Assembly: GCA_023386815.1 (NCBI GenBank)
Contig: JAEWIZ010000008.1
Coordinates: forward strand, 62,001-126,000
Source: Bacillota bacterium
Lineage (GTDB): Bacteria; Bacillota; Clostridia; Lachnospirales; Lachnospiraceae
Direction of reading: 5' to 3'
DNA: 64,000 bases
Part shown: positions 28,544-37,173 of the stretch, in pieces
How positions within the stretch are numbered: the first letter of the stretch is position 1
Layout of the letters: every line of letters begins with the position of its first letter
The notes under the pieces: generated by a model
The model's input: only the letters and a program-made list of their open reading frames with translations
Databases searched by the model: none
What the model was told of the DNA's origin: nothing
Position numbers and translations under genes: made by a program

Positions 28544-29304
28544 TGAAGACGATTACCTTACAAAAAGAAAATATTTATAAAGGGAATTTAATTCTAGTCA
28601 ATGCAATGCATCCCCTGCGTTTCTTTCCGGAAGAAGGCTTCATCGCTGCAGACATAAAATTCCCTCATATCCTAATGAAAAATGATGCGGCAAACATTCT
28701 TTCGCTTATCTTAAAAAAGATTTGCAGCTATGATGAAATAATTCCGGTAAGCGGCTACCGCTCTGAGACAGAGCAAAGGCAAATCTATGCGGATTCCTTG
28801 CGGGATAACGGGGAGAATTTCACCAGAAAATTTGTTGCTCTGCCAGGTCACAGTGAGCATCAAACAGGACTTGCAATTGATCTTGGCCTTAAAAAAGACA
28901 TCATTGACTTTATACGTCCCGACTTTCCCTATGAGGGAATTTGCCAGGAATTTCGTAAAATGGCCATTCGTTATGGCTTTGTGGAGCGTTATCAAAGGAC
29001 TAAGGAAAAGATCACTGGGATTGCACATGAACCCTGGCATTTTCGCTATGTTGGATACCCACATTCGGATATTATGAATGCCCATCAGCTATCTTTGGAA
29101 GAGTATGTTGACTATATCAAAAGGTTTGAATACGGCAGAGAGCATTTACAGAGAGAAATTCATGGGAAACCAATGGAAGTATTTTATGTACCGGCAAATG
29201 GAAGCAAATCAACGATATCGATTCCGGAACAGTCTGTTTACCAGGTGTCTGGGAACAACGTAGATGGATTTATTATAACCCTTTGGAGGAGTGGGAATGA
29301 ATAA
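28540..29304 (+). CDS. vanXY: VanXY-type D,D-dipeptidase/D,D-carboxypeptidase
   Basis: Zinc peptidase of the VanX/VanY family, 254 aa, which removes D-Ala-D-Ala dipeptide and terminal D-Ala so that only D-Ser-ending precursors remain. The zinc motif S-x-H-x(6)-D is PGHSEHQTGLAIDLG, and the catalytic Glu and third ligand His are in HEPWHFRYVG. Upstream is the substrate motif VSGYRSETEQ. It has no signal peptide or membrane anchor, as expected of the cytoplasmic VanXY form. It overlaps vanG by 4 nt and vanT by 8 nt. A C-terminal extension of about 50 residues follows the peptidase core. Confidence 0.93.
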   Translation: MMKTITLQKENIYKGNLILVNAMHPLRFFPEEGFIAADIKFPHILMKNDAANILSLILKKICSYDEIIPVSGYRSETEQRQIYADSLRDNGENFTRKFVALPGHSEHQTGLAIDLGLKKDIIDFIRPDFPYEGICQEFRKMAIRYGFVERYQRTKEKITGIAHEPWHFRYVGYPHSDIMNAHQLSLEEYVDYIKRFEYGREHLQREIHGKPMEVFYVPANGSKSTISIPEQSVYQVSGNNVDGFIITLWRSGNE

Positions 29305-31441
29305 ACGACAATCATATATCGGTATTGATTATTTTAGGTTACTTGCAGCGCTGTTGATTGTTGCAATTCATACATCACCCTTGTTAACCTACAGCGAAGC
29401 AGGAGATTTTATTCTAACACGCATTATTGCTCGCGTTGGTGTTCCTTTTTTCTTTATGACATCAGGATTCTTCTTAATTTCAAGAGATACTTATCATAAG
29501 GATAAACTGAAGGCCTTTGTAAAAAAAACAGCCTCTATCTATGGTTTTGCCATGCTGATCTATGTTCCGATTAATATCTACAGCGGATATTTTACACAGA
29601 AGAATATACTTTCTAATCTGATCAAAGATATTCTCTTTGATGGAACTATGTATCATCTGTGGTATCTTCCGGCATCGATTCTGGGAGTATTGATTGCTTG
29701 GTTTCTTGTAAACAGGCTGGGACTCCAAAGGGCACTTGGAATTACAGTTATTCTATATCTAATCGGCTTATTTGGTGATAGTTATTATGGGGTATCCGAG
29801 AAGCTGCCTCTTTTGAAACATATGTATGAAGCTATGTTTCAGATATCAGATTATACCCGTAATGGTCTCTTTTTTGCTCCTGTATTCGTTGTTCTAGGTG
29901 CAATAATCGCCGATGGACAAAAATGTATTTCGCTGAGAAGATCATATCTTGGGCTGATGATTTCCTTCGTCATGATGTTAGGTGAGGGGATGCTGCTGCA
30001 TAGGATGGGTTTACAACGTCATGACAGTATGTATCTTTCACTTTTACCGACGATGTACTTCCTGTTCACAGCCCTGACCTATTGGAAAGGAAACCGGGTT
30101 TCCTGCCTTCGAACGTTTTCTCTTATAATTTATATCATACATCCAATGATCATTGTTCTTGTTCGTCTTTTTGCAAAGTTAGCTCATTTGCAGGAACTAT
30201 TCATTGATAATAGCCTGATTCACTATATGGTTGTTAGTACTGGATCAGTACTATTTGCTATTTTTACTACCTATCTTTCTGGTAAACGGAAGCAAAAAAC
30301 ACTACCAACCGACGGACGAGCATCAAAGGTTGACCGGGCATGGATAGAAATTGATCGAAATAATCTAGAGCACAATGTTAGAACCTTGAAGCAGGCAATG
30401 CCTGGGAACTGCGAATTGATGGCAGTTTTAAAAGCAGAAGCCTATGGACATGGAGCCCTTGTGATGTCTACCTACATCAATGACATGGGTGTTAAGGCAT
30501 TTGCGGTAGCGACCATTGAGGAAGGGATTGGGTTACGCCGTAATGGAATTCAGGGAGTTATTCTTGTTCTTGGTTATACCAATCCCTTACGGGCAAAGGA
30601 ATTGAAAAAATACGACCTCACACAGACCTTAATCGACTATGACCATGCGAAAAGCTTGGACGCGCAGGGGCACTTTCTTAAGGTGCATATCAAAGTTGAT
30701 TCAGGTATGCATCGCTTGGGCTTTGAGGCAAAGGATACAGGCAAGCTAATTGAGGTATTTGAATCAAAGAATTTCAGTATCGAAGGAATATACTCACATT
30801 TATGTGTAGCTGATAGCCAGCTTTCGGAAGATATTGAGTTTACGAACAGGCAAATTCAATGCTTTTATGGACTACTTGCCACACTGAGTGAAAAGGGAGT
30901 GAAATTACCTAAGATTCATATTCAAAGCAGCTACGGTTTCTTGAATTATCCGGATCTAAAATGCAATTATGTAAGAGCGGGAGTTTCACTATATGGGGTA
31001 TTAAGCTCTCCCCAGGATAAGACAAATTTGCAGCTTGATTTGCGTCCGGTTCTGTCACTAAAATCTCAGGTGATTTTAACGAGAAAGATAGAAAGAGGAG
31101 ACACGATGGGATATGGAAGAACCTTTGTTGCAAATCGAGATAGCAAAATTGCCATACTTTCCATAGGCTATGCGGATGGACTACCCAGAGATTTATCTTG
31201 TGGAAATGGGAAGGTATTAATCCGCGGATATGTTGCACCAATGATTGGGCGGGTTTGTATGGATCAGCTAGCGGTGGATATTACTGATGTTCCTGATGTA
31301 AGGGTAGGTGATATTGCAACGTTGATTGGAAAAGATGAGAATGATGAGGTACTGGCTTGTGAGGTGGCAGATGCTTCCAACACCATTACCAATGAATTGT
31401 TGAGTAGAATGGGGACAAGATTAAAGATGGTCATTAAGTAG
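29297..31441 (+). CDS. vanT: VanT-type membrane serine racemase
   Basis: Bifunctional protein supplying D-Ser. Residues about 1-335 are an acyltransferase-3-like membrane domain with ten or so spans, starting YIGIDYFRLLAALLIVAIHT, thought to take up L-Ser. Residues about 345-714 are an alanine-racemase-fold PLP domain with the PLP Lys in VLKAEAYGHG (about residue 379), the VDSGMHRLGF segment and the catalytic Tyr region MGYGRTF. ATG 29297 is preferred over GTG 29291, which overlaps the GGAGGAG site. Length 714 aa matches known VanT proteins. Confidence 0.93.
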   Translation: MNKRQSYIGIDYFRLLAALLIVAIHTSPLLTYSEAGDFILTRIIARVGVPFFFMTSGFFLISRDTYHKDKLKAFVKKTASIYGFAMLIYVPINIYSGYFTQKNILSNLIKDILFDGTMYHLWYLPASILGVLIAWFLVNRLGLQRALGITVILYLIGLFGDSYYGVSEKLPLLKHMYEAMFQISDYTRNGLFFAPVFVVLGAIIADGQKCISLRRSYLGLMISFVMMLGEGMLLHRMGLQRHDSMYLSLLPTMYFLFTALTYWKGNRVSCLRTFSLIIYIIHPMIIVLVRLFAKLAHLQELFIDNSLIHYMVVSTGSVLFAIFTTYLSGKRKQKTLPTDGRASKVDRAWIEIDRNNLEHNVRTLKQAMPGNCELMAVLKAEAYGHGALVMSTYINDMGVKAFAVATIEEGIGLRRNGIQGVILVLGYTNPLRAKELKKYDLTQTLIDYDHAKSLDAQGHFLKVHIKVDSGMHRLGFEAKDTGKLIEVFESKNFSIEGIYSHLCVADSQLSEDIEFTNRQIQCFYGLLATLSEKGVKLPKIHIQSSYGFLNYPDLKCNYVRAGVSLYGVLSSPQDKTNLQLDLRPVLSLKSQVILTRKIERGDTMGYGRTFVANRDSKIAILSIGYADGLPRDLSCGNGKVLIRGYVAPMIGRVCMDQLAVDITDVPDVRVGDIATLIGKDENDEVLACEVADASNTITNELLSRMGTRLKMVIK

Positions 31442-31550
31442 TAATAAAATACGGCTGTAAAACGGTGAATTTGCAAGGCCGATTCACTGGTAAGCGATAA
31501 AAGAGTAAACATAGGCGCTTCTGTGTTTGCTCTTTTAGTATTTTATATTC

Positions 31551-31588
31551 GTTGACAAACGTCAACATTAATATTGACATTTGTCAAC
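31551..31588. promoter_or_regulatory. 38-bp palindromic operator of the BlaI-type repressor
   Basis: Two TTGACA-N-TGTCAA-like half-palindromes, GTTGACAAACGTCAAC and ATTGACATTTGTCAAC, are arranged head to tail so that all 38 bp form one near-perfect palindrome. The right copy supplies the -35 box of the promoter for the repressor gene. This is the expected layout for autoregulation by a BlaI/MecI dimer pair. Confidence 0.75.
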
Positions 31589-31602
31589 GAAGGAACTATA
31601 GT
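31574..31602 (+). promoter_or_regulatory. Promoter of the BlaI/M56-LCP pair
   Basis: TTGACA (31574-31579), an exact 17-bp spacer and TATAGT (31597-31602). The -35 box lies inside the palindromic operator. Confidence 0.7.
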
Positions 31603-31689
31603 AGTAATATGAATATGGTAAAATAATGTATCGATACACGCTTATTCTTGATTTTTCTAATCTATTTAGTAAAGGAGTAAAGGGAACAA

Positions 31690-32091
31690 ATGAATGATAG
31701 AAATAATTATGAAAGACTACCAGATTCAGAACTGCTAGTCATGCAGATGATATGGAAGTCGGGAGAATCCATCGGAACGGGAAGAATTGTTGAGTTAGTA
31801 TGTGAGCAAAGGAATTGGTCCCGTTCCACAGTTCAAGTTCTGCTAGCGCGGCTGGAAGAGCGTGGTTTTCTTGAAATTAAGAAAAAGGGCAGACTCAAGT
31901 TTTACGAACCATTGGTTACGGAGGAAGAGTATCTATCAAAAGAAACGAAAACATTTCTGGAACAGTTTTATAGCAATTCCTATAAGAAACTGATTGCCTC
32001 CCTCGTTGAAAACCAGACCATATCGGAAGATGATATTGATGATATCATTCAGATCATAAAGGATGCGAAGGGAGATGACAAGATTGACTAA
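31690..32091 (+). CDS. BlaI/MecI/CopY family repressor
   Basis: Winged-helix repressor of 133 aa. The first 75 residues contain the family pattern LPDSELLVMQMIWKSGES, then GRIVELVCEQRNWSRSTVQV and a VLLARLEERGFL recognition-wing region. The C-terminal part is the dimerisation helices, where M56 proteases usually cleave. AAAGGAGTAAAGGG precedes the ATG. The gene overlaps the M56-LCP gene (by 17 or 29 nt), matching the blaI-blaR1 arrangement. It should bind the palindrome at 31551-31588. Confidence 0.9.
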   Translation: MNDRNNYERLPDSELLVMQMIWKSGESIGTGRIVELVCEQRNWSRSTVQVLLARLEERGFLEIKKKGRLKFYEPLVTEEEYLSKETKTFLEQFYSNSYKKLIASLVENQTISEDDIDDIIQIIKDAKGDDKID

Positions 32092-34063
32092 TCTGTTTCT
32101 TACGGTACTTAGTTTATCCGCTATGGGCGCTGTTGTTATTCTGTGCGTTGTCTTATTAGATAAACTATTTAGAATCAACTATTCAAGACAGTGGATTTAT
32201 ATTATATGGTTAGTGATTGCTCTTCGACTTATTATCCCGGTGAATATCAGCTTAATTACGATACCTGAAATGAATCATTTAAAAGGTGTAGCGATGGTTG
32301 ATTCCGTTGATATAATTCCTATAGAGGATTCCACCGATAGAATGAATGGTTCTGAAAGTATGGTGATAAGGAATAATACAGACATAAAAGATAGACAGGA
32401 TATAGAAAATGAAATGGATGCTATTGGGAGCAGTAAACCTTTAGAGAGATCCACAGCTACCAAATCCCTGAAAGAAAGTGTAATAACAAACAATATATTC
32501 TTCCTATTTCCAGTCATCGATATTCTTGCAGTGATATGGATCGTAGGTGTACTTCTTTTTATGGGTTATCATTTTGGAGCGTATTTCATTTATCGTAAAA
32601 AAATATCAAGATGGAGCATTCAGATTACGAATAATGAGGTTTTGGAACAATATCATGACCTTTGTGAAGAAATGAAGATTAAAAGTAACATTAAAATTGT
32701 AACCTGCAATCAGGTACAATCCCCCATGCTGCTCGGATTTATGAAACCCTGTATTGTGTTGCCATCGAGAGATTTTACAGCAGAACAATATTATTTTATT
32801 ATGAAGCATGAATTGATTCATTTTAAGCGTTGGGATTTATTCTATAAACTAATAATGCTGTTTGCAACTGCGATTCATTGGTTTAATCCATTGGTTCACT
32901 ATATGGCTTATCTGGCGAATCATGATTTGGAATTATATTGTGACGAAAGATTAGTTGCAGAACATGATCTGAGCTACCGCGAAAAATATAGTAAAATGCT
33001 GCTTCAGATGATAACAGCTATGAATAAGAAAGATAATGTACTTCTTTCTACCGGTTTTGGTAATCAAAGCAGCAGATTGAAGAACCGTTTCGTTCAGATT
33101 ATGAATTTGATACCCACAAAAAAGGGCAGAGGTCTCATTATAATATTAATATGCCTTATAGCTATGATTGGTAATTTTACTGCATGGTTTATTCCCACAG
33201 CTTCAAGTGATGCGAATGTAATGGATCAACGAATCGATCTACCGACCTCATCCACTGAAAGCAAGGACTCTAATAATTCAAACTTATTAGAAGAGGTTAG
33301 TAATATTTTAGTGGTTGGAATTGATGGAGCAAATAATGATAAGCATTTACGTGCTGATAGTATTGTAGTTGTTAATGTTAATCCAAGTACGAAGAAAATA
33401 AGTATCGTTTCATTATTACGTGAAATGTATTTACAGATTCCTGGTCATGACATGGATAAATTAAGTGCAGTCTATGGTCTTGGTGGTACCAAGCTGTTAA
33501 AGAATACAATTGAATCTAACTTTGATATTAGAATTGACCATACGTTTACAGTAAATATGGGGGCTTTTGAAACTATCATTGATTCCATTGGAGGAGTTGA
33601 AATAGAGCTATCTGAAAATGAAGCAAAATATCTGAATAGTACCAATTATATCAGTAACAAAAATTACCGGAATGTAAAAGCTGGAAAACAAATATTAAAC
33701 GGTAATCAGGCACTTGGCTATGTACGAGTTCGCAAGATTCCTACCCTGCAAGGTGATAATGGAGATTTTGGTAGAACTGCTCGATTAAGGAGTCTGCTTT
33801 CCTCCGTTATCGAGGAGTGTAGTAACAAGGGTATTGTTGAATTAACAGATGTGATGACCCAGGTAATACCCAGTGTAACCACGGAAATGAGCCTTAGTCA
33901 AGCTCTTATTTATATAAATACCATACTGCAGGGTGATCTGGAGACAGATACACTCACTATTCCCACAGCAGATTCTTATACGGAACAGGTAGTGGATAAC
34001 AAGAATATTCTTGATATTGATTTGAACAAGAATAAAGCAGTGTTAAAGCAATTATATCAGTAA
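32063..34063 (+). CDS. M56 (BlaR1-type) metalloprotease fused to LCP domain
   Basis: Membrane fusion protein, 666 aa. The N-terminal half is a BlaR1/MecR1-like M56 peptidase: membrane helices at about 10-32, 42-64 and 147-175, the zinc motif KHELIHFKRWD (HExxH at 249-253) and the distal acidic ligand in LELYCDERL. After a helix at about 357-378, an extracellular linker leads to a LytR-CpsA-Psr domain (about 412-630) with VVGIDGANN, RADSIVVVNVNP, SLLREMYLQIPG and the Arg-rich YVRVRK...GRTARLRS block. BlaR1 normally ends in a penicillin-binding sensor domain; here an LCP domain replaces it. ATG 32075 is an alternative start. It is co-transcribed with the repressor. Confidence 0.88.
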   Translation: MRREMTRLTNLFLTVLSLSAMGAVVILCVVLLDKLFRINYSRQWIYIIWLVIALRLIIPVNISLITIPEMNHLKGVAMVDSVDIIPIEDSTDRMNGSESMVIRNNTDIKDRQDIENEMDAIGSSKPLERSTATKSLKESVITNNIFFLFPVIDILAVIWIVGVLLFMGYHFGAYFIYRKKISRWSIQITNNEVLEQYHDLCEEMKIKSNIKIVTCNQVQSPMLLGFMKPCIVLPSRDFTAEQYYFIMKHELIHFKRWDLFYKLIMLFATAIHWFNPLVHYMAYLANHDLELYCDERLVAEHDLSYREKYSKMLLQMITAMNKKDNVLLSTGFGNQSSRLKNRFVQIMNLIPTKKGRGLIIILICLIAMIGNFTAWFIPTASSDANVMDQRIDLPTSSTESKDSNNSNLLEEVSNILVVGIDGANNDKHLRADSIVVVNVNPSTKKISIVSLLREMYLQIPGHDMDKLSAVYGLGGTKLLKNTIESNFDIRIDHTFTVNMGAFETIIDSIGGVEIELSENEAKYLNSTNYISNKNYRNVKAGKQILNGNQALGYVRVRKIPTLQGDNGDFGRTARLRSLLSSVIEECSNKGIVELTDVMTQVIPSVTTEMSLSQALIYINTILQGDLETDTLTIPTADSYTEQVVDNKNILDIDLNKNKAVLKQLYQ

Positions 34064-34112
34064 TACTTTTGCTTAAATAATAGTGTACGGAAATTTAATT
34101 TTCAAAAATCAG

Positions 34113-34160
34113 AGAGTATTGTGCATTCATCTAGAATTAGTCGAATGCATAATACTCTTT
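34113..34160 (+). terminator. Intrinsic terminator
   Basis: AGAGTATTGTGCATTC (34113-34128) pairs over 16 bp with GAATGCATAATACTCT (34143-34158, one wobble), followed by TT then GCATTTC. It ends the repressor/M56-LCP operon. Confidence 0.75.
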
Positions 34161-34232
34161 TGCATTTCTCCATATCTTACTTCAAGGTAATGATGGAACC
34201 CATAGTCATGGTTAGATAAAACTAACTTATGA

Positions 34233-34261
34233 TTGACAAGAATGCACAATTTTGCTAGTAT
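34233..34261 (+). promoter_or_regulatory. Promoter upstream of ABC exporter
   Basis: TTGACA (34233-34238), a 17-bp spacer and TAGTAT (34256-34261), about 90 bp ahead of the ABC gene. Confidence 0.6.
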
Positions 34262-34349
34262 GTTTATTGCTATAGCACTGTAGAGTAGAAATTTGAATGT
34301 AGTGATTGTTGAACCTGGAACTCGTTAACAGCCTAAAATGGAGATTATG

Positions 34350-36083
34350 ATGAATAATATAAAACGATTTATCAGTTACTATGGACCCTTTAAAGCACTG
34401 ATTATAGCGGATCTTGTTTGTGCTTTTATAGCTTCCCTCGTGGCACTGACGTATCCTTTGATCATCCGAAGAATAACAACAGAAGTAATCTATCTACCGA
34501 GGCAGGAAAGCATAAAGCAACTGTGGATTATAATCGCTGTATTTTTAGTCTTAATACTTGTGGAATATCTGTCCAATTACTTTATTAACTATTTTGGTCA
34601 TGTGACCGGAGCAAAGATTGAATATAATATGCGAAAGGAATTGTTTGGGCATCTGCAAAAGCAGTCTTTTTCCTTTTTTGATAACCAAAAGGTTGGCCAG
34701 CTCATGAGTCGTATTTCTAACGACTTGAATGAAATCACAGAATTAAGCCATCATGGTCCAGAGGACGTTATTATTTCCCTGGTGAGAATCATGGGCTCAT
34801 TTTTTATATTGATTTTTATCAGTCCGATTCTTACCTTAATGCTATTTGCCTCAGTTCCGGTAATATTGGTTATTGCATATTTTTCGAATATTAAAATGAG
34901 TAAGGCCTATAAACGAAACCGTGAAGCTGTAGGAGATATCAATTCACAGCTGGAGGACTCCCTTTCCGGTATCAGGGTGGTAAAGTCTTTTGCCAATGAA
35001 GAAATAGAAATGGAGAAATTTAATAAGGGCAACGCAGCTTTTGTTCAGTGCAAGAAGAATGCTTATCGAGTGATGTCTGACTTCTCAGGTCAGATGGGAA
35101 TACTCTTGTCCCTCATCAATCTCGTTGTAGCAGCAGGGGGCGGATATTTGATTGTTAACGGTAACATTGAAATCGCTGACTTGTTGACTTTTATTATTTA
35201 TATCAACCTTTTAATTTCCCCTATACAACAGCTGATCCGATTTACAGAGCAGTACCAGTATGGTATGGCTGGCTTTAAACGCTTTATGGAAATCCTGGAT
35301 ACCAAGCCCCAGATTGTTGATAAAGAGAATGCGCTTGTACTGAAAGATGTGAAGGGGAAAATAGAATTAAAGGATGTGAGCTTTTCCTATTCGGAGGATA
35401 CGAAAACCGTATTTAAAGATATTAATTTGGAGGCCAATGAAGGAGATTATATTGCCATTGTCGGTCTCTCGGGAGTGGGTAAAACCACCCTGTGTTGCCT
35501 GATACCGAGATTTTATGAAGTGACGGATGGTCAGGTATTGATCGATGGAATTGACATTAGAGAAGTAACGCAGGAGTCCTTAAGAAAGAATATTGGAATT
35601 GTTCAGCAGGATGTTTATCTATTTGGCGGAACTGTTATTGAGAATATTGGCTACGGAAAACCTGATGCTACCAGAGAAGAGATTATAGAAGCAGCGAAAA
35701 ACGCGGGTGCCCACGACTTTATTATGAAGCTTCCAGAAGGGTACGAATCCTACATAGGACAAAGGGGAATCAAGCTCTCCGGAGGGCAAAAGCAGAGGCT
35801 TTCCATTGCCCGTGTATTTCTTAAAAATCCTCCAATCCTTATTTTTGATGAAGCTACCAGTTCACTGGATAATGAAAGTGAGGTCATTGTACAGGAAAGC
35901 TTTGAGCGTCTGGCGAAAAACAGAACTACTTTTGTCATCGCTCACCGTCTTTCAACCATTAAGAATGCCCGAAGAATTATCGTTCTGACAGAAGAGGGCA
36001 TCAGTGAAGACGGCACCCATGAAGAGCTTATGAAGATGAATGGGGTCTATGCAAGATTGTATGATCTGCAATTTAGAGAATAG
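34350..36083 (+). CDS. ABC exporter, fused permease and ATPase
   Basis: Half-transporter of the ABCB/MsbA type, about 577 aa. Residues 1-310 hold six membrane helices with the usual intracellular loop signature FFDNQKVGQLMSRISNDLNE. The ATPase domain has Walker A GLSGVGKTT, the Q-loop, the signature KLSGGQKQRLSIAR, Walker B ILIFDEATSSLDNESE and the switch His in IAHRLSTIK. The start is placed at ATG 34350 (or 34347) because TGGAG at 34339-34343 is the only site; ATG 34338 overlaps it. It probably works as a homodimer exporting a lipid, drug or peptide; substrate unknown. Confidence 0.9.
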   Translation: MNNIKRFISYYGPFKALIIADLVCAFIASLVALTYPLIIRRITTEVIYLPRQESIKQLWIIIAVFLVLILVEYLSNYFINYFGHVTGAKIEYNMRKELFGHLQKQSFSFFDNQKVGQLMSRISNDLNEITELSHHGPEDVIISLVRIMGSFFILIFISPILTLMLFASVPVILVIAYFSNIKMSKAYKRNREAVGDINSQLEDSLSGIRVVKSFANEEIEMEKFNKGNAAFVQCKKNAYRVMSDFSGQMGILLSLINLVVAAGGGYLIVNGNIEIADLLTFIIYINLLISPIQQLIRFTEQYQYGMAGFKRFMEILDTKPQIVDKENALVLKDVKGKIELKDVSFSYSEDTKTVFKDINLEANEGDYIAIVGLSGVGKTTLCCLIPRFYEVTDGQVLIDGIDIREVTQESLRKNIGIVQQDVYLFGGTVIENIGYGKPDATREEIIEAAKNAGAHDFIMKLPEGYESYIGQRGIKLSGGQKQRLSIARVFLKNPPILIFDEATSSLDNESEVIVQESFERLAKNRTTFVIAHRLSTIKNARRIIVLTEEGISEDGTHEELMKMNGVYARLYDLQFRE

Positions 36084-36117
36084 TTTAAGTAAATTGTTTT
36101 GAAATGAGGTAAACCAA

Positions 36118-36846
36118 ATGAAATTAATTATTATACGTCATGCAGATCCAGACTACTCCATAGATTCTCTTACGGAAAAAGGATGGAAGGAAGCTGAGTT
36201 TCTGTCTGATCGAATAAGTAAAATGGATGTTAAGGAGTTCTATGTATCACCATTAGGCCGAGCGAAGGATACTGCATCCGTTACACTAAGAAAGATGAAA
36301 CGAGAAGCAAAGGTTCTTCCCTGGCTCAGAGAATTTCATGCACGAATTAAGGACGAAGAGACAGGAGAAGAGAGAATTACCTGGGATTGGCTTCCGTCTA
36401 GTTGGACAGTAGTGGATGAGTTTTATGATAAACATGGATGGCATAAGGTTCCGGTTTTTCAGGCAGGAAATGTACTCGAGGAGGCAAAGGCTGTTTATAC
36501 TGGCCTTGATGAACTTTTAAAAGACCATGGGTACGAGCGGGAAGGAAATATATATCGTGCAGTCTGCTCGAATAACGATACGATTGTTCTGTTCTGCCAT
36601 TTTGGTGTAGAATGTGTGATGTTGGGACATTTGTTGGGGATATCGCCGATGGTTTTATGGCATGGATTTTGTGCAGCCCCTTCCTCAGTGACGACCTTAA
36701 TTACTGAGGAAAGAAGAAAAGGAATCGCTTCCTTTCGCATGAGTTCCTTTGGAGATGTAGCGCATTTATACGCCGCTGGGGAAGAGCCAGCATTTGCAGC
36801 TAGATTTTGTGAGACATATGATAATATGGAAGAACGCCATGACTAA
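36118..36846 (+). CDS. Histidine phosphatase family protein
   Basis: Phosphoglycerate-mutase-like phosphatase, 242 aa. The catalytic motif is IIIRHADPDY with the phospho-accepting His at residue 8 and Arg at 7, followed by SLTEKGWKEAEFLSDR and YVSPLGRAKDTA. A second catalytic His lies in VLFCHFGVE. It follows the ABC exporter by 34 bp and is probably co-transcribed. Substrate unknown. Confidence 0.87.
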   Translation: MKLIIIRHADPDYSIDSLTEKGWKEAEFLSDRISKMDVKEFYVSPLGRAKDTASVTLRKMKREAKVLPWLREFHARIKDEETGEERITWDWLPSSWTVVDEFYDKHGWHKVPVFQAGNVLEEAKAVYTGLDELLKDHGYEREGNIYRAVCSNNDTIVLFCHFGVECVMLGHLLGISPMVLWHGFCAAPSSVTTLITEERRKGIASFRMSSFGDVAHLYAAGEEPAFAARFCETYDNMEERHD

Positions 36847-37173
36847 TGTTTTTAAAGTTTCTTGATTCAATATAGAAGAGGCTGTCCGTAAGGGCGGCCT
36901 TTTGTGCGACAAGCAGAAGCACCCGTACTAACTACGGTTAGGATGATTTTTGAATTAAGAGTAGTGATTACGATACGCGAGCAAGTATGAATTAGAATTT
37001 CTGATAGCAAAATTTCTCTCGAGTGAAGGGATGCCAAAGAAAGATGAAAAAGCATACTTTTTTCTTGATTTATATCCTTTTAAGGATAATCAAATTATGG
37101 GATGATTATAGTAGAGTTTTTAATTATCTATACCCGTGATGGGATATAATATCGAGCAAGGAGGAAAGTTAAA
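36847..37173. other. Intergenic region, no gene recognised
   Basis: A 327-bp gap. It begins with a terminator hairpin (36879-36904). A stretch without recognisable coding features follows, then an imperfect hairpin near 37065-37093, and it ends with the AAGGAGG site of the dehydrogenase gene. I see no RNA gene or repeat. Confidence 0.5.
36879..36904 (+). terminator. Intrinsic terminator
   Basis: AGGCTGTCC (36879-36887) and GGGCGGCCT (36892-36900) form a 9-bp GC-rich stem (two wobbles) with a short loop, followed by TTTT. Confidence 0.7.

Noticed and set aside
32063..34063. Beta-lactam receptor BlaR1
   Set aside because: The C-terminal half shows LytR-CpsA-Psr motifs and no penicillin-binding SxxK and KTG motifs.
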